Assembly: GCA_040507225.1 (NCBI GenBank)
Contig: JBEVVG010000002.1
Location: 682,001-746,000 of the forward strand
Reading direction: 5' to 3'
Length of the DNA: 64,000 bases
From: Thiodiazotropha sp040507225
GTDB lineage: Bacteria; Pseudomonadota; Gammaproteobacteria; Chromatiales; Chromatiaceae
The notes beneath the pieces were generated by a model. The model was given only the letters and a program-made list of their open reading frames with translations. It did no database searches and was not told where the DNA came from. Positions within the stretch are counted from its first letter, which is position 1, and each line of letters begins with the position of its first letter. The position numbers and the translations under genes are program-made. This document shows, piece after piece, positions 51,325 to 60,408 of this stretch.

Positions 51325-52626
51325 TCAGTCCTTTAGGCGGTACTCGGCGGAGCGGGCGTGTGCGGTCAGTCCCTCGCCCCGGGCCATCACCGAGGAAGTG
51401 GCTGCCAGGGTGTCGGCGCCCTCAGGGGATGCCATGATCAGGCTGGAACGCTTCTGAAAATCGTACACTCCGAGAGGCGATGAGAAACGCGCGGTCCGCG
51501 AGGTGGGCAGCACGTGGTTGGGCCCGGCGCAGTAGTCACCCATCGCCTCGGCGGTATAGCGGCCCATGAAGATCGCACCCGCGTGACGGATGCGCGAGGC
51601 CACTGCTTCGGGATCGGCCAGGGAGAGTTCCAGATGTTCGGGGGCGATGTGGTTCGCCACCTCGATGGCCTGGTCCAGGTCCTGCACGTGAATCAGCGCG
51701 CCGCGGGCGCGCAGGGCGGTGGCGATGATCTCCTGGCGCTCCATCGTGGGCAGGAGTTTGTCGATGCTCGCCTCCACCCGGGCCAGGTAGTCCGCGTCGG
51801 GACACACCAGGATGGATTGGGCATCTTCGTCATGCTCCGCCTGGGAGAACAGGTCCATGGCGATCCAGTCGGGATCGGTCTCGCCATCACACAGGATCAG
51901 GATCTCCGAGGGGCCAGCCACCATATCGATGCCGACCTGACCAAACACCGCCCGCTTGGCGGTGGCCACGTAGATGTTGCCGGGACCGACGATCTTGTCC
52001 ACCGGAGGCACGCTCTCGGTGCCGTAGGCGAGGGCCGCCACGGCCTGGGCGCCACCCACGGCGAAGACCCGGTCCACCCCTGAGATGTGGGCTGCTGCGA
52101 GCACCAGTTCGTTGAGTTCGCCCCCCGGGGTCGGTACCACCATGATCAGTTCCGCCACCCCGGCCACCTTGGCCGGCAGGGCGTTCATCAGCACCGACGA
52201 TGGGTAGGCCGCCTTGCCGCCGGGGACATACAGGCCGACCCGGTCCAGCGGGGTCACCTGTTGCCCCAGCAGGGTGCCGTCCGCCTCGGTATAGCTCCAG
52301 GACTGCATCACCTGGTGTTCCGCATAGGCGCGGATACGCTGGGCCGAGACCTCCAGGGCGGAGCGCTGTTCCGCGGGGATGCTGTCCCAGGCCTGCTTCA
52401 GGCGGCTCAGGGGGATCTCCAGGTCTGCGGCGCTGGCGGCTTCCCAGCGATCGAAGCGCCGGGTGAAGTCGATCAGGGCGGCATCGCCCTGGCTGCGGAT
52501 ATCCTGAATGATCCCGTTCACCGTATCGTTGACGGCGGTATCCGACACCGATTCCCAGGCAAGCAGCCGGTCCAGCTGTTGCTGAAAGTCGCTGTCACGG
52601 GTTGAAAGTTGGCGTATGTCGCTCAT
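51325..52626 (-). CDS. hisD: Histidinol dehydrogenase
   Basis: Zn-dependent, NAD-linked oxidation of histidinol to histidine, the last two steps of the pathway; 433 residues. Recognisable blocks are GLYVPGGKAAYPSSVLM (about 130-146), GGAQAVAALAYGTESVP, IDMVAGPSEILI, the zinc-site region SQAEHDEDAQSIL (about 255-267) and APEHLEL (catalytic Glu-His). It lies between hisG and hisC with short gaps. Confidence 0.97.
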   Translation of the reverse strand: MSDIRQLSTRDSDFQQQLDRLLAWESVSDTAVNDTVNGIIQDIRSQGDAALIDFTRRFDRWEAASAADLEIPLSRLKQAWDSIPAEQRSALEVSAQRIRAYAEHQVMQSWSYTEADGTLLGQQVTPLDRVGLYVPGGKAAYPSSVLMNALPAKVAGVAELIMVVPTPGGELNELVLAAAHISGVDRVFAVGGAQAVAALAYGTESVPPVDKIVGPGNIYVATAKRAVFGQVGIDMVAGPSEILILCDGETDPDWIAMDLFSQAEHDEDAQSILVCPDADYLARVEASIDKLLPTMERQEIIATALRARGALIHVQDLDQAIEVANHIAPEHLELSLADPEAVASRIRHAGAIFMGRYTAEAMGDYCAGPNHVLPTSRTARFSSPLGVYDFQKRSSLIMASPEGADTLAATSSVMARGEGLTAHARSAEYRLKD

Positions 52627-52653
52627 GGCGGAAGCCCTTCGGATGTGGGGATA

Positions 52654-53301
52654 TTAATCTGTGGACTCGCTGACCGCTTCGCGAAAAGCGTCCAGCAGTT
52701 GCATGATCAGACCGTGCTTCATCTTCCAGGAGGCCTTGTTGACCACCAGGCGCGAGCTGATGTCGGCGATGTGCTCGAGGGGTACCAGACCGTTGGCCTT
52801 GAGGGTGTTACCGCTCTCCACCAGGTCGACAATGATGTCCGCCAGGCCGACGATGGGCGCCAGTTCCATGGAGCCGTAGAGCTTGATGATCTCGACCTGT
52901 TCGCCTTTCGCGGCGAAATAGCGCTGGGCGCTTTTTACGTACTTGGTGGCGACCCGCAGGCGGCCACGGTTTTGCACTGTGCCGGGGAATCCGGCGGTCA
53001 TCATACGGCAGCGGGCGATGTTCAGGTCCAGGGGTTCGTAGAGTCCCTCGCCGCCGTGCTCAAGCAGTACGTCCTTACCTGCGATGCCTAGGTCGGCGGC
53101 GCCGTATTGTACGTAGGTGGGTACGTCGGTGGCGCGGATGATCACCAGTTTCACCGCTTCGTGATTGGTGTCGAGAATCAGTTTGCGGCTGGTTTCCGGG
53201 TCGTCGGCCGGTTCGATGCCGGCGTGCGCCAGCAGCGGCAGACTCTGGTTGAAGATGCGGCCCTTTGACAGGGCGATGGTGATCGGGGCGTCGAATTTCA
53301 T
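52654..53301 (-). CDS. hisG: ATP phosphoribosyltransferase, short form
   Basis: First, feedback-controlled step of histidine synthesis: ATP plus PRPP to phosphoribosyl-ATP. At 215 residues this is the short HisG, which in other bacteria needs the regulatory subunit HisZ (a HisRS paralogue); hisZ is not in the window. Motifs are ALSKGRIF at the N-terminus, YGAADLGIAGKDVL, and the PRPP loop DIIVDLVESGNTLKANGL. It is 141 nt downstream of murA and 27 nt upstream of hisD. Confidence 0.95.
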   Translation of the reverse strand: MKFDAPITIALSKGRIFNQSLPLLAHAGIEPADDPETSRKLILDTNHEAVKLVIIRATDVPTYVQYGAADLGIAGKDVLLEHGGEGLYEPLDLNIARCRMMTAGFPGTVQNRGRLRVATKYVKSAQRYFAAKGEQVEIIKLYGSMELAPIVGLADIIVDLVESGNTLKANGLVPLEHIADISSRLVVNKASWKMKHGLIMQLLDAFREAVSESTD

Positions 53302-53360
53302 CTGGGTGTTGTTTCGGGTACGGCGGAATCCCTTAGGATATCAAATGATGCGATCGGTGT

Positions 53361-53430
53361 ACTGAGTAGATTTCATGACAGGCATCCGGACCCTCCGGTG
53401 ATTCCCGGCGGAGGCTCTGCAAGTCTACTC
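53361..53430 (-). promoter_or_regulatory. Inverted repeat between murA and hisG
   Basis: TGAGTAGA (53361-53368) and TCTACTCA (53423-53430) can pair around a GC-rich loop. The structure lies just upstream of hisG on the minus strand and could be a leader hairpin. No leader peptide rich in His codons is seen. Confidence 0.35.
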
Positions 53431-53442
53431 ATGAGTCCGGAC

Positions 53443-54702
53443 TCAGCTGGGTAGTCGGCGGATCTCGCTGCCCAGCCCGGCCAGTTTCTCCTCGATGTTC
53501 TGGTAGCCGCGGTCGATGTGGTAGATACGGTCCACCAGGGTTTCGCCTTCCGCGACCAGCCCAGCCAGCACCAGGCTCGCCGAGGCGCGCAGGTCGGTGG
53601 CCATCACCGGGGCGCCGGTCAGCTTGGTGCTGCCGGTGCAGATGGCGGTGTTGCCCTCGAGCTTGATTTTCGCCCCCATGCGCTGCAGTTCCTGGACGTG
53701 CATGAAGCGGTTTTCGAAGATCGTCTCGGTGACGATGCCCACCCCCTCGGCAACCGCGTTGAGCGCGGTGAACTGGGCCTGCATGTCCGTGGGGAAGGCG
53801 GGATAGGGGGCGGTGTAGACATCCACCGCGGTGGGTCGTCTGCCCTGCATGTCGAGGCTGATCCAGTCATCGCCGGTTTCGATCACCGCGCCCGCTTCGC
53901 GCAGCTTCTGCAGTACCGAATCAACCAGTTCCGGGCGGGTGTCGCGGACCTTTATGCTGCCCCGGGTGATCGCCGCGGCGACCAGGAAAGTGCCGGTTTC
54001 AATGCGGTCCGGGAGTACGTTGTACTCCGTGCCATGCAGGCTGTCGACGCCTTCGATGGTAATCGTCGGGGACCCGGCGCCGCTGATCTTGGCGCCCATC
54101 AGATTGAGGCATTCCGCCAGATCCACCACTTCCGGTTCGCGGGCGGCATTCTCGATCTGGCTGGTGCCCTTGGCCAGTACCGCCGCCATCATCAGGTTCT
54201 CGGTGCCGGTCACGGTCACCATGTCCATGACGATGCGCGCGCCCTTGAGGCGTTTGCAGCGGGAGCGGATATATCCATTCTCCACGTCGATGTCGGCGCC
54301 CATGGCGCGCAGCCCGTCGATATGCAGGTTAACCGGGCGCGAACCGATGGCACAGCCGCCGGGCAGGGAGACGTCGGCCTGTCCGAAACGGGCCAGCATC
54401 GGTCCCAGCACCAGGATCGAGGCGCGCATGGTCTTGACCAGTTCGTAGGGGGCGCTGAACTCGCGGATGGTATTGGAATCCACCTCGATACCCATCTTCT
54501 CATCCACCATCAGGCTGACGCCCATGCCGCCCAGCAGTTCCATGGTGGTGGTGATGTCGTGCAGATGCGGCACATTGCCGACCCGCATGGTGGATTCAGA
54601 TAGCAGGGTGGCGGCGAGGATCGGCAATGCGGCGTTCTTGGCGCCGGCAATTCGAACCTCGCCTGACAGGGGGTTGCCCCCGCGAATGATCAGTTTGTCC
54701 AT
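53443..54702 (-). CDS. murA: UDP-N-acetylglucosamine 1-carboxyvinyltransferase
   Basis: First committed step of peptidoglycan synthesis: adds enolpyruvate from PEP to UDP-GlcNAc. It has 419 residues. The catalytic loop SLPGGCAIGSRP carries the Cys (about residue 116) targeted by fosfomycin. The N-terminal GAKNAALPIL holds the substrate-binding Lys-Asn. C-terminal GRRPTAVDVYTAPYPAFPTD and the DIRASASL-type stretch are intact. It precedes the his genes, an arrangement frequent in beta- and gammaproteobacteria. Confidence 0.97.
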   Translation of the reverse strand: MDKLIIRGGNPLSGEVRIAGAKNAALPILAATLLSESTMRVGNVPHLHDITTTMELLGGMGVSLMVDEKMGIEVDSNTIREFSAPYELVKTMRASILVLGPMLARFGQADVSLPGGCAIGSRPVNLHIDGLRAMGADIDVENGYIRSRCKRLKGARIVMDMVTVTGTENLMMAAVLAKGTSQIENAAREPEVVDLAECLNLMGAKISGAGSPTITIEGVDSLHGTEYNVLPDRIETGTFLVAAAITRGSIKVRDTRPELVDSVLQKLREAGAVIETGDDWISLDMQGRRPTAVDVYTAPYPAFPTDMQAQFTALNAVAEGVGIVTETIFENRFMHVQELQRMGAKIKLEGNTAICTGSTKLTGAPVMATDLRASASLVLAGLVAEGETLVDRIYHIDRGYQNIEEKLAGLGSEIRRLPS

Positions 54703-54945
54703 CGTTTTTCCGGATATCCACCCGCTCGCGGGTCAGGTTGGATCGATTCACGGTTCCGGTCTTTTCGTGACCATTGACCGGTAAATCGGTTGAAAAAGAG
54801 GCAAATAATAACAAAATCCGCGGGAAACGGGAGCCTGTTCGGAGATTTTATTGCGCTGCGGTAGTCGAGAGGTGAGCGCGCCTTGCCCGTCGGCCGGTAT
54901 GCGCCCGTCCGGGGCGTGCCGATCAGCCACACCGCTTGAAGTTTG

Positions 54946-56019
54946 TCAGCGTCGGCTCACGGCCTGGTCGATGTACTTTTTGATGGCTGACTGGCCGAGG
55001 TCGTCGATACCGGTGAATTCCATTCGACTCAGCCACCCGTCGGGCGTTCTCCGGTTATGCAGGATGCGGGCATAGATATGACTGCTCTGTGTGCTCATCA
55101 GCGAGGTCTGCAGGGTGATCCGGATATCCGACAGGGTTTCCAGTTCGATCGGCAGGTAGGCCTGCAAGCCGTTGTAGCTGAGGTCGATGGCGCGACCCGG
55201 TATCCGCTCCCGGGAGACGGTTTTATCTTCAATGGGCTGGAACACGATGGGGAAGTCGACACTCACTCTCGGACTGCGGCGTGCCTCGACTCTCGGTACC
55301 TCCAGGGTTCGCGGACGATGGGTTGCGAGCAGTTCGTAGAGGCTGACCGGCTCTTCCTTGCCCTTGACCATGACCTGATTCGGTTCAGCGCATTCGACGA
55401 AATTCCGCGCCAGGGTGTGTGACCGTTCGCTGAGCAGGATCTGGCCGCGCAGGCTGTAGGCCTCGATGCGTGAGGCCAGGTTGACCTCGTCACCGATCAC
55501 CGTGTACTCGTGATGCAACTGGGAACCGAGATGACCCGCCACCACCTCGCCGGTGTTGATGCCGATGCCCATGAAAAGTCGGGGATGCCCGCGTTTGATG
55601 TTCTCGGCATTGATCTCCTGCATGCTGCGCTGCATCTCCACCGCGCAGGCGATGGCGCGCTCCAGGTCATCGTTCCTGGGTTCGGTGAGACCGAACAGGG
55701 CCATGATCGCATCACCCATGAACTTGTCGACGCTGCCGCCGTAGCGGTAGATGATTTCGCACATTCGGGCGAAATAGAAATTGAGAATCTCGATGATCAC
55801 GTCCGGAGGATAATGTTCGGACAGGGCAGTGAATCCGCGCAGGTCGGAGAGCAGAATGGTGACCTGCTTGGTCTGGGGTTTGAGGCCCTGACTGGAGGTC
55901 TCGTCAAGGGTGCGGATCAGCGCCTGATGCAGACGGCTGCGCAAATCCGGGGTGATAGTCTGGCCCAGGGATTTGCCGACAGCATCGATGATGCGTTCGA
56001 TCTCTTCGGCATGTCTCAT
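54946..56019 (-). CDS. Class III adenylate/guanylate cyclase fused to a PilZ domain
   Basis: Cytoplasmic 357-residue protein. The cyclase domain (about 50-235) has both metal Asp residues (LLSDLRGFT and KFMGDAIMALFG), the purine-contact GDEVNLASRIEAY, and the transition-state Asn and Arg in the same helix. The C-terminal domain (about 245-350) fits PilZ: RRSPRVSVDFP gives the RxxxR motif, and DLSYNGLQ the DxSxxG motif. The protein could make cAMP under c-di-GMP control; that coupling is inference. The ATG at 56019 has GGGAG upstream; an in-frame ATG at 56037 overlaps that site. A helical N-terminus of about 50 residues precedes the cyclase. Confidence 0.87.
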   Translation of the reverse strand: MRHAEEIERIIDAVGKSLGQTITPDLRSRLHQALIRTLDETSSQGLKPQTKQVTILLSDLRGFTALSEHYPPDVIIEILNFYFARMCEIIYRYGGSVDKFMGDAIMALFGLTEPRNDDLERAIACAVEMQRSMQEINAENIKRGHPRLFMGIGINTGEVVAGHLGSQLHHEYTVIGDEVNLASRIEAYSLRGQILLSERSHTLARNFVECAEPNQVMVKGKEEPVSLYELLATHRPRTLEVPRVEARRSPRVSVDFPIVFQPIEDKTVSRERIPGRAIDLSYNGLQAYLPIELETLSDIRITLQTSLMSTQSSHIYARILHNRRTPDGWLSRMEFTGIDDLGQSAIKKYIDQAVSRR

Positions 56020-56179
56020 GGTCCGGCTCCCAGGCAAAGGGTCTTCTTGGATGTCCGGAGCGACTGACTTCGATGCCGGACTGTCTTGAGTATAGCTATT
56101 CGTAACTCCGGGAAAACCGGAAGGGTTTCAAGGGTCCGTTTTGACAGATGGCATTGCTGCCGGAGAGAGCGCTAAGTCT

Positions 56180-57343
56180 CTACTTGTCGAATTTAGGCCG
56201 TTCACCGGAGATCGCGTACAGGGTGAACCGGTCACTGCCGCGCCAGCCGCCAATCTCGATGCGGCTGCCGGGGGGTTGCCCGGCGATACGCTGCATCAGG
56301 TCCTGGGAGTTACTCACCTCGGTGGTGTCGACCTTGGTGATGACATCGCCCGGACGCAATCCGGCCTTGTTGGCAGGGCCGTCCTCCATGACGCCGGTGA
56401 CCAGGATGCCGGTATCGATCTGCAGGCCAAATGCCTCGGCAAGTTTGTCCGTCATGTCCTGACCCTGGATGCCGATCCAGCCACGCACCACCCGCCCGGT
56501 GTCGATCAGTTGGCTCATGATGCCCTCGGCCAGATCGAAAGGGATGGCGAAACCGATGCCGTGGGATCCCCCGGTCTTGGAGAAGATCGCGGTGTTGATG
56601 CCGATGAGTTCACCCCGGGCATTCACCAGGGCGCCGCCGGAGTTCCCCGGGTTGATCGCCGCATCGGTCTGTATAAAGTTCTCGAAGGTGCTGATTCCCA
56701 GGTGGGAGCGGCCGGTGGCGCTGATGATGCCCATGGTCACGGTCTGCCCGACGCCGAAGGGGTTGCCGATGGCCAGCACCACGTCGCCCACCTGCTGGGT
56801 TCCGGAGTGGCCGATCGGGATCGCAGACAAGGGGGTGCTGCTGTCGATCTTCAACACCGCGACATCGGATTCCGCATCGCTTCCGACCACACTGACATCC
56901 ACACTCTGACCGTTGGCCAGTACCACTTTGATCTCGTCCGCACCCTCGATCACATGGTGATTGGTGAGCACGTAACCCTTGTCCGAGATGATTACCCCGG
57001 ATCCCAGGCTGGTGTCGAGCCGCTGACGGGTCTTCTCCGGAAGCATGCCGCCGAACAGGTGCTGGAGCAGAGGGTCGGTAAAACGCAGGGCCCGGGATTC
57101 GGTGGTGATCTTGGTGGAAAAGATGTTGACCACCGAGGAGGCGGCCTTGTCCACCGCATCCGCGTAGGAAAATGGGCCTGACGCACGGGGGGGCGGGGAT
57201 ACTTCGGTCTGGGTCTGCTGCGGGGCCTGGCTGAGCTTGGGGGGGTCGGTCATAACCCGCTCCGGCATCATGTACAGGGTCACAAAGGCCCCGGCGAGCC
57301 CGGCCGTGAGCGCGGTCAACAGCAATGAAAAGAATCTACGCAT
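56180..57343 (-). CDS. DegS/AlgW-type periplasmic serine protease
   Basis: Envelope stress protease of 387 residues: N-terminal membrane anchor (about 5-27), trypsin-like domain and a single PDZ domain. The catalytic triad is His in TNHHVIEG (about 126), Asp in ESDVAVLK (about 158) and Ser in NPGNSGGALV (about 233). One PDZ (about 285-380; GWIGIQGQDM, GPANKAGLRPGDVI) and the uncleaved anchor fit DegS/AlgW, which senses misfolded porins and cleaves an anti-sigma factor, rather than DegP with two PDZ domains. The anti-sigma partner is not in the window. Divergent from the Nif3 gene. Confidence 0.93.
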   Translation of the reverse strand: MRRFFSLLLTALTAGLAGAFVTLYMMPERVMTDPPKLSQAPQQTQTEVSPPPRASGPFSYADAVDKAASSVVNIFSTKITTESRALRFTDPLLQHLFGGMLPEKTRQRLDTSLGSGVIISDKGYVLTNHHVIEGADEIKVVLANGQSVDVSVVGSDAESDVAVLKIDSSTPLSAIPIGHSGTQQVGDVVLAIGNPFGVGQTVTMGIISATGRSHLGISTFENFIQTDAAINPGNSGGALVNARGELIGINTAIFSKTGGSHGIGFAIPFDLAEGIMSQLIDTGRVVRGWIGIQGQDMTDKLAEAFGLQIDTGILVTGVMEDGPANKAGLRPGDVITKVDTTEVSNSQDLMQRIAGQPPGSRIEIGGWRGSDRFTLYAISGERPKFDK

Positions 57344-57422
57344 GAACGACTAATCCGGAAAATGACAGCCCAGGTGGGTTTGCCGGGTGAGAATTGCGTC
57401 CAGGCCCGTTACAATTCGAGTC

Positions 57423-58175
57423 ATGGTCGAACTCCTGACACTCGAAGCCTACTGCAACAACCTGCTGTCCGTCGAGGCATTTGATGACTATTGCCCCAAC
57501 GGTGTGCAGGTGGAAGCCTCTGTCCAGGTGCGGAAACTGATGGGCGGCGTAACCGCTTCCCAGGCCCTCGTCGATGAGGCGGCGGCCTGGGGGGCGGATG
57601 CCCTGCTGGTCCACCATGGCTATTTCTGGAAGGGCGAGGCGGCAGCCCTGCGGGGCGTCAAAGGCCAGCGGGTGGCGAGTCTGTTCCGCCAGGGGGTCAG
57701 TCTGTTGGCCTACCACCTCCCTCTGGATGCGCATCCGGTGTATGGCAACAACCGCCAGCTCGCAGATCGGCTCGGCTTCTCAGGGGCTGAACCGACTGCG
57801 GCCGCCGGGGGCCTGATTTGGCAGGCCGATACGCAACCCCCGCTCGATTCGCAGCAACTGGCGACGAGGCTCGAACAGGCCCTGGCGCGCGCACCTCTGC
57901 ACATCCCCGCCCGACGCGAACCCCTGCGGCGCATCGGTTGGTGCACCGGTGCTGCCCAGGGCTACATCGAACAAGCTGCCGCACTGGGTCTTGACGCCTT
58001 CATCTCCGGCGAGATTTCCGAACCCACGGTGCACCTCGCGCGAGAACTGGACATCCACTATTTCGCGGCAGGCCACCACGCCACGGAACGATATGGGGTG
58101 GCCTCTCTGGGGCAGCATCTGGCGGAGCATTTCGGCCTGGAATGGTGCTTCCGCGATCTGCACAACCCGGTTTGA
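57423..58175 (+). CDS. Nif3/YbgI-family dinuclear metal-binding protein
   Basis: A 250-residue protein of the Nif3 (NIF3-like 1, YbgI) family. Members form toroidal hexamers with a two-metal site; GTP cyclohydrolase I type 2 is a frequent but mostly unproven label. Metal ligands are visible in LLVHHGYFWKG (about 61-71), YHLPLDAHP (about 99-107) and FAAGHHATERYG (about 215-226). At the N-terminus, DYCPNGVQVE fits the family. The ATG at 57423 begins the conserved part. It lies upstream of the pet operon, separated by about 400 nt. Confidence 0.92.
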   Translation: MVELLTLEAYCNNLLSVEAFDDYCPNGVQVEASVQVRKLMGGVTASQALVDEAAAWGADALLVHHGYFWKGEAAALRGVKGQRVASLFRQGVSLLAYHLPLDAHPVYGNNRQLADRLGFSGAEPTAAAGGLIWQADTQPPLDSQQLATRLEQALARAPLHIPARREPLRRIGWCTGAAQGYIEQAAALGLDAFISGEISEPTVHLARELDIHYFAAGHHATERYGVASLGQHLAEHFGLEWCFRDLHNPV

Positions 58176-58582
58176 TCGGAGCCCCGGTCCAGTACCGCCG
58201 TGATGAAGCCCGGTCGCACAGGATTCGACCGCTTGCTTTGCGGTGTTCCCGAGGCTGAGCGATAGAACAAAGCGCATCCGCATCGCGGGTGAACGGAATT
58301 TCAAGAACTCAGTCGAGGAACTGTGTTTGAGGGTTTATTGCTTTGTAAGTAACCGTATTTAAAGGGATTCGGGCTGATTGGCGGGCAAAAAAAACACACC
58401 ATGCGGATAGGGTTAATTGCGAAAATGACGTCAATCCTCCTTGACCAGTAAGCCGACATTATGGAGAATGCGCCGTTAATTTTCTCAATTTATGTAAGTA
58501 TATTCTAATGTCCTGAAAATATGGGCGGGACAGGAACTGTTTTGTTTTCAAACGCCCATGACAGTAGCCGGGGATAAATGAT
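58176..58582. other. 407-bp upstream region of the pet operon
   Basis: The right two-thirds are clearly AT-rich. TTGACC at 58441 could be a -35, but the sequence 17 bases further (GAGAAT) is a poor -10; TATTCT at 58501 is another -10 candidate. I see no gene and no known RNA. The promoter of petABC should lie here. Confidence 0.4.
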
Positions 58583-59179
58583 ATGAGCGCAGATGGCGTT
58601 GATTTGAAAAAGCGGCGTACCCTTACGCTTGCGACCAGTGCAGTCGGGGCGGTAGGTGCCGGATTCGTGATCTACCCGTTTCTGGCGGCTTGGGCTCCTA
58701 GTGAGAAGGCCAAGGCGGCCGGTGCGCCGGTTGAAGCCGATATCGGCAAGCTCGAACCCGGGCAGCTGATGCGGGTGAAATGGCGTGGCAAGCCGGTGTG
58801 GATCGTCTACCGCACCGAGCAGAATATTGCCGATTTGCCGAAGCTGGATGACCGATTGCTGGACCCGGCTTCCGACGACACCGGACAACAACCGGATTAC
58901 TGCAAGAACGAAACCCGCTCTATTAAAGAGAAGTACCTGGTGGCGGTGGGTATCTGCACCCATCTGGGTTGTTCCCCCACCTACCGTCCGGATGTGGCTC
59001 CTGAAGACCTGGGTTCGGACTGGCTCGGCGGCTTCTACTGTCCCTGTCACGGTTCCCGTTTCGATCTGGCCGGTCGGGTCTTTTCCGGCGTTCCCGCGCC
59101 GAAGAACCTGGAAATTCCCCCTTACCAGTATCTCTCCGACACCAAAATCCTGGTCGGTGCCGATGGAGGAGCAGCCTGA
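58583..59179 (+). CDS. petA: Ubiquinol-cytochrome c reductase Rieske iron-sulfur subunit
   Basis: 2Fe-2S subunit of the cytochrome bc1 complex, moving electrons from ubiquinol to cytochrome c1. It has 198 residues. A twin-Arg N-terminus (KKRRTLTLATS) and one TM (about 14-33) indicate Tat-dependent insertion. Cluster ligands are CTHLGC (about 130-135) and CPCHGS (about 152-157). The insertion between the TM and the cluster domain is typical of proteobacteria. The stop overlaps the petB ATG (TGATG). Confidence 0.96.
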   Translation: MSADGVDLKKRRTLTLATSAVGAVGAGFVIYPFLAAWAPSEKAKAAGAPVEADIGKLEPGQLMRVKWRGKPVWIVYRTEQNIADLPKLDDRLLDPASDDTGQQPDYCKNETRSIKEKYLVAVGICTHLGCSPTYRPDVAPEDLGSDWLGGFYCPCHGSRFDLAGRVFSGVPAPKNLEIPPYQYLSDTKILVGADGGAA

Positions 59180-60408
59180 TGAGCGCTATGAAAAATTTTG
59201 TCGGCTGGATCGACGATCGTTTCCCGATGACCAAGGTCTGGAACGAGCATCTGGCCCAGTACTATGCCCCGAAGAACTTCAATTTCTGGTACTTCTTCGG
59301 TTCCCTGGCGATGCTGGTGCTGGTCAACCAGATACTCACCGGTGTCTGGCTGGCGATGAGTTACAAGCCCGATGCGGAACTCGCGTTCGGTTCGGTCGAA
59401 TACATCATGCGCGATGTGGACTGGGGCTGGCTGATCCGCTACATGCACTCCACCGGCGCCTCGGCCTTCTTCATCGTGATCTACCTGCACATGTTCCGTG
59501 GACTGATGTATGGTTCCTACCGCAAGCCCCGCGAACTGCTGTGGATCATCGGCGTGATCATCTACCTGGCAATGATGGCCACCGCGTTCTTCGGCTATCT
59601 GCTGCCCTGGGGCCAGATGTCATACTGGGGCGCGCAGGTTATCGTCAACCTGTTCTCCGCGGTTCCGGTGATCGGTCCCGACCTGGGTGTCTGGGTGCGG
59701 GGTGACTACGTCATCTCCGACGCCACCCTGAACCGGTTCTTTGCCCTGCACTTCCTGTTGCCATTCCTGCTGGCGGCCCTGGTGTTCGTCCACATCGTGG
59801 CCCTGCACAAGGTGGGTTCCAACAACCCGGATGGCATCGAGATCAAAAAGAACAAGGACGAAAACGGCATCCCCAAAGACGGTATCCCGTTCCACCCCTA
59901 CTATTCGGTCAAGGATATCGCCGGAGTTGCCGGGTTCCTGTTTCTGTTCGCCGCAGTGATCTTCTATGCACCGGAGATGGGCGGCTACTTCCTGGAGCAT
60001 CCCAACTTTGAGCCGGCCAACCCGCTGAAGACCCCACCGCACATCGCGCCGGTCTGGTACTTCACCCCGTTCTACGCCATCCTGCGCGCCGTGCCTTCAA
60101 TCGCCGGATCCGCGTTCCCGGGCGTACTGGCCATGTTCGCCTCCATCCTGATCATGTTCTTCCTGCCCTGGCTGGATCGCAGCCCGGTCAAGTCGATCCG
60201 TTACAAAGGCATGATCACCAAAGTCATGCTGGGTCTGTTCGTGGTCGACTTCATCATGCTTGGCTATCTGGGGACTCAGGCAACCACTGCGCTCTACACC
60301 ATCCTTGCGCAGGTGGGTACCGCCTTCTATTTTGCCTTCTTCCTGTTGATGCCCATCTACAGCAAGCTCGACAAGACCCAACCCGTGCCTGAGAGGGTGA
60401 CCGAATGA
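59179..60408 (+). CDS. petB: Cytochrome b of the bc1 complex
   Basis: Eight-TM quinol-oxidising subunit, 409 residues. The four haem-ligand His residues sit in HSTGASAFFIVIYLHMFRG (about 89-107; two His) and HFLLPFLLAALVFVHIVALH (about 192-211). The Qo-site PEW-type motif is present in altered form around FAPEMGGYFLEHPNF. It is a full-length form including the last three helices, so no separate petD exists. Translation is coupled to petA upstream and petC downstream (ATGA overlap). Confidence 0.96.
   Translation: MSAMKNFVGWIDDRFPMTKVWNEHLAQYYAPKNFNFWYFFGSLAMLVLVNQILTGVWLAMSYKPDAELAFGSVEYIMRDVDWGWLIRYMHSTGASAFFIVIYLHMFRGLMYGSYRKPRELLWIIGVIIYLAMMATAFFGYLLPWGQMSYWGAQVIVNLFSAVPVIGPDLGVWVRGDYVISDATLNRFFALHFLLPFLLAALVFVHIVALHKVGSNNPDGIEIKKNKDENGIPKDGIPFHPYYSVKDIAGVAGFLFLFAAVIFYAPEMGGYFLEHPNFEPANPLKTPPHIAPVWYFTPFYAILRAVPSIAGSAFPGVLAMFASILIMFFLPWLDRSPVKSIRYKGMITKVMLGLFVVDFIMLGYLGTQATTALYTILAQVGTAFYFAFFLLMPIYSKLDKTQPVPERVTE

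Noticed and set aside
57387..57422. Earlier start for the Nif3 gene at 57387
   Set aside because: The 12 added residues are not family-like. The ATG at 57423 begins the conserved N-terminus.
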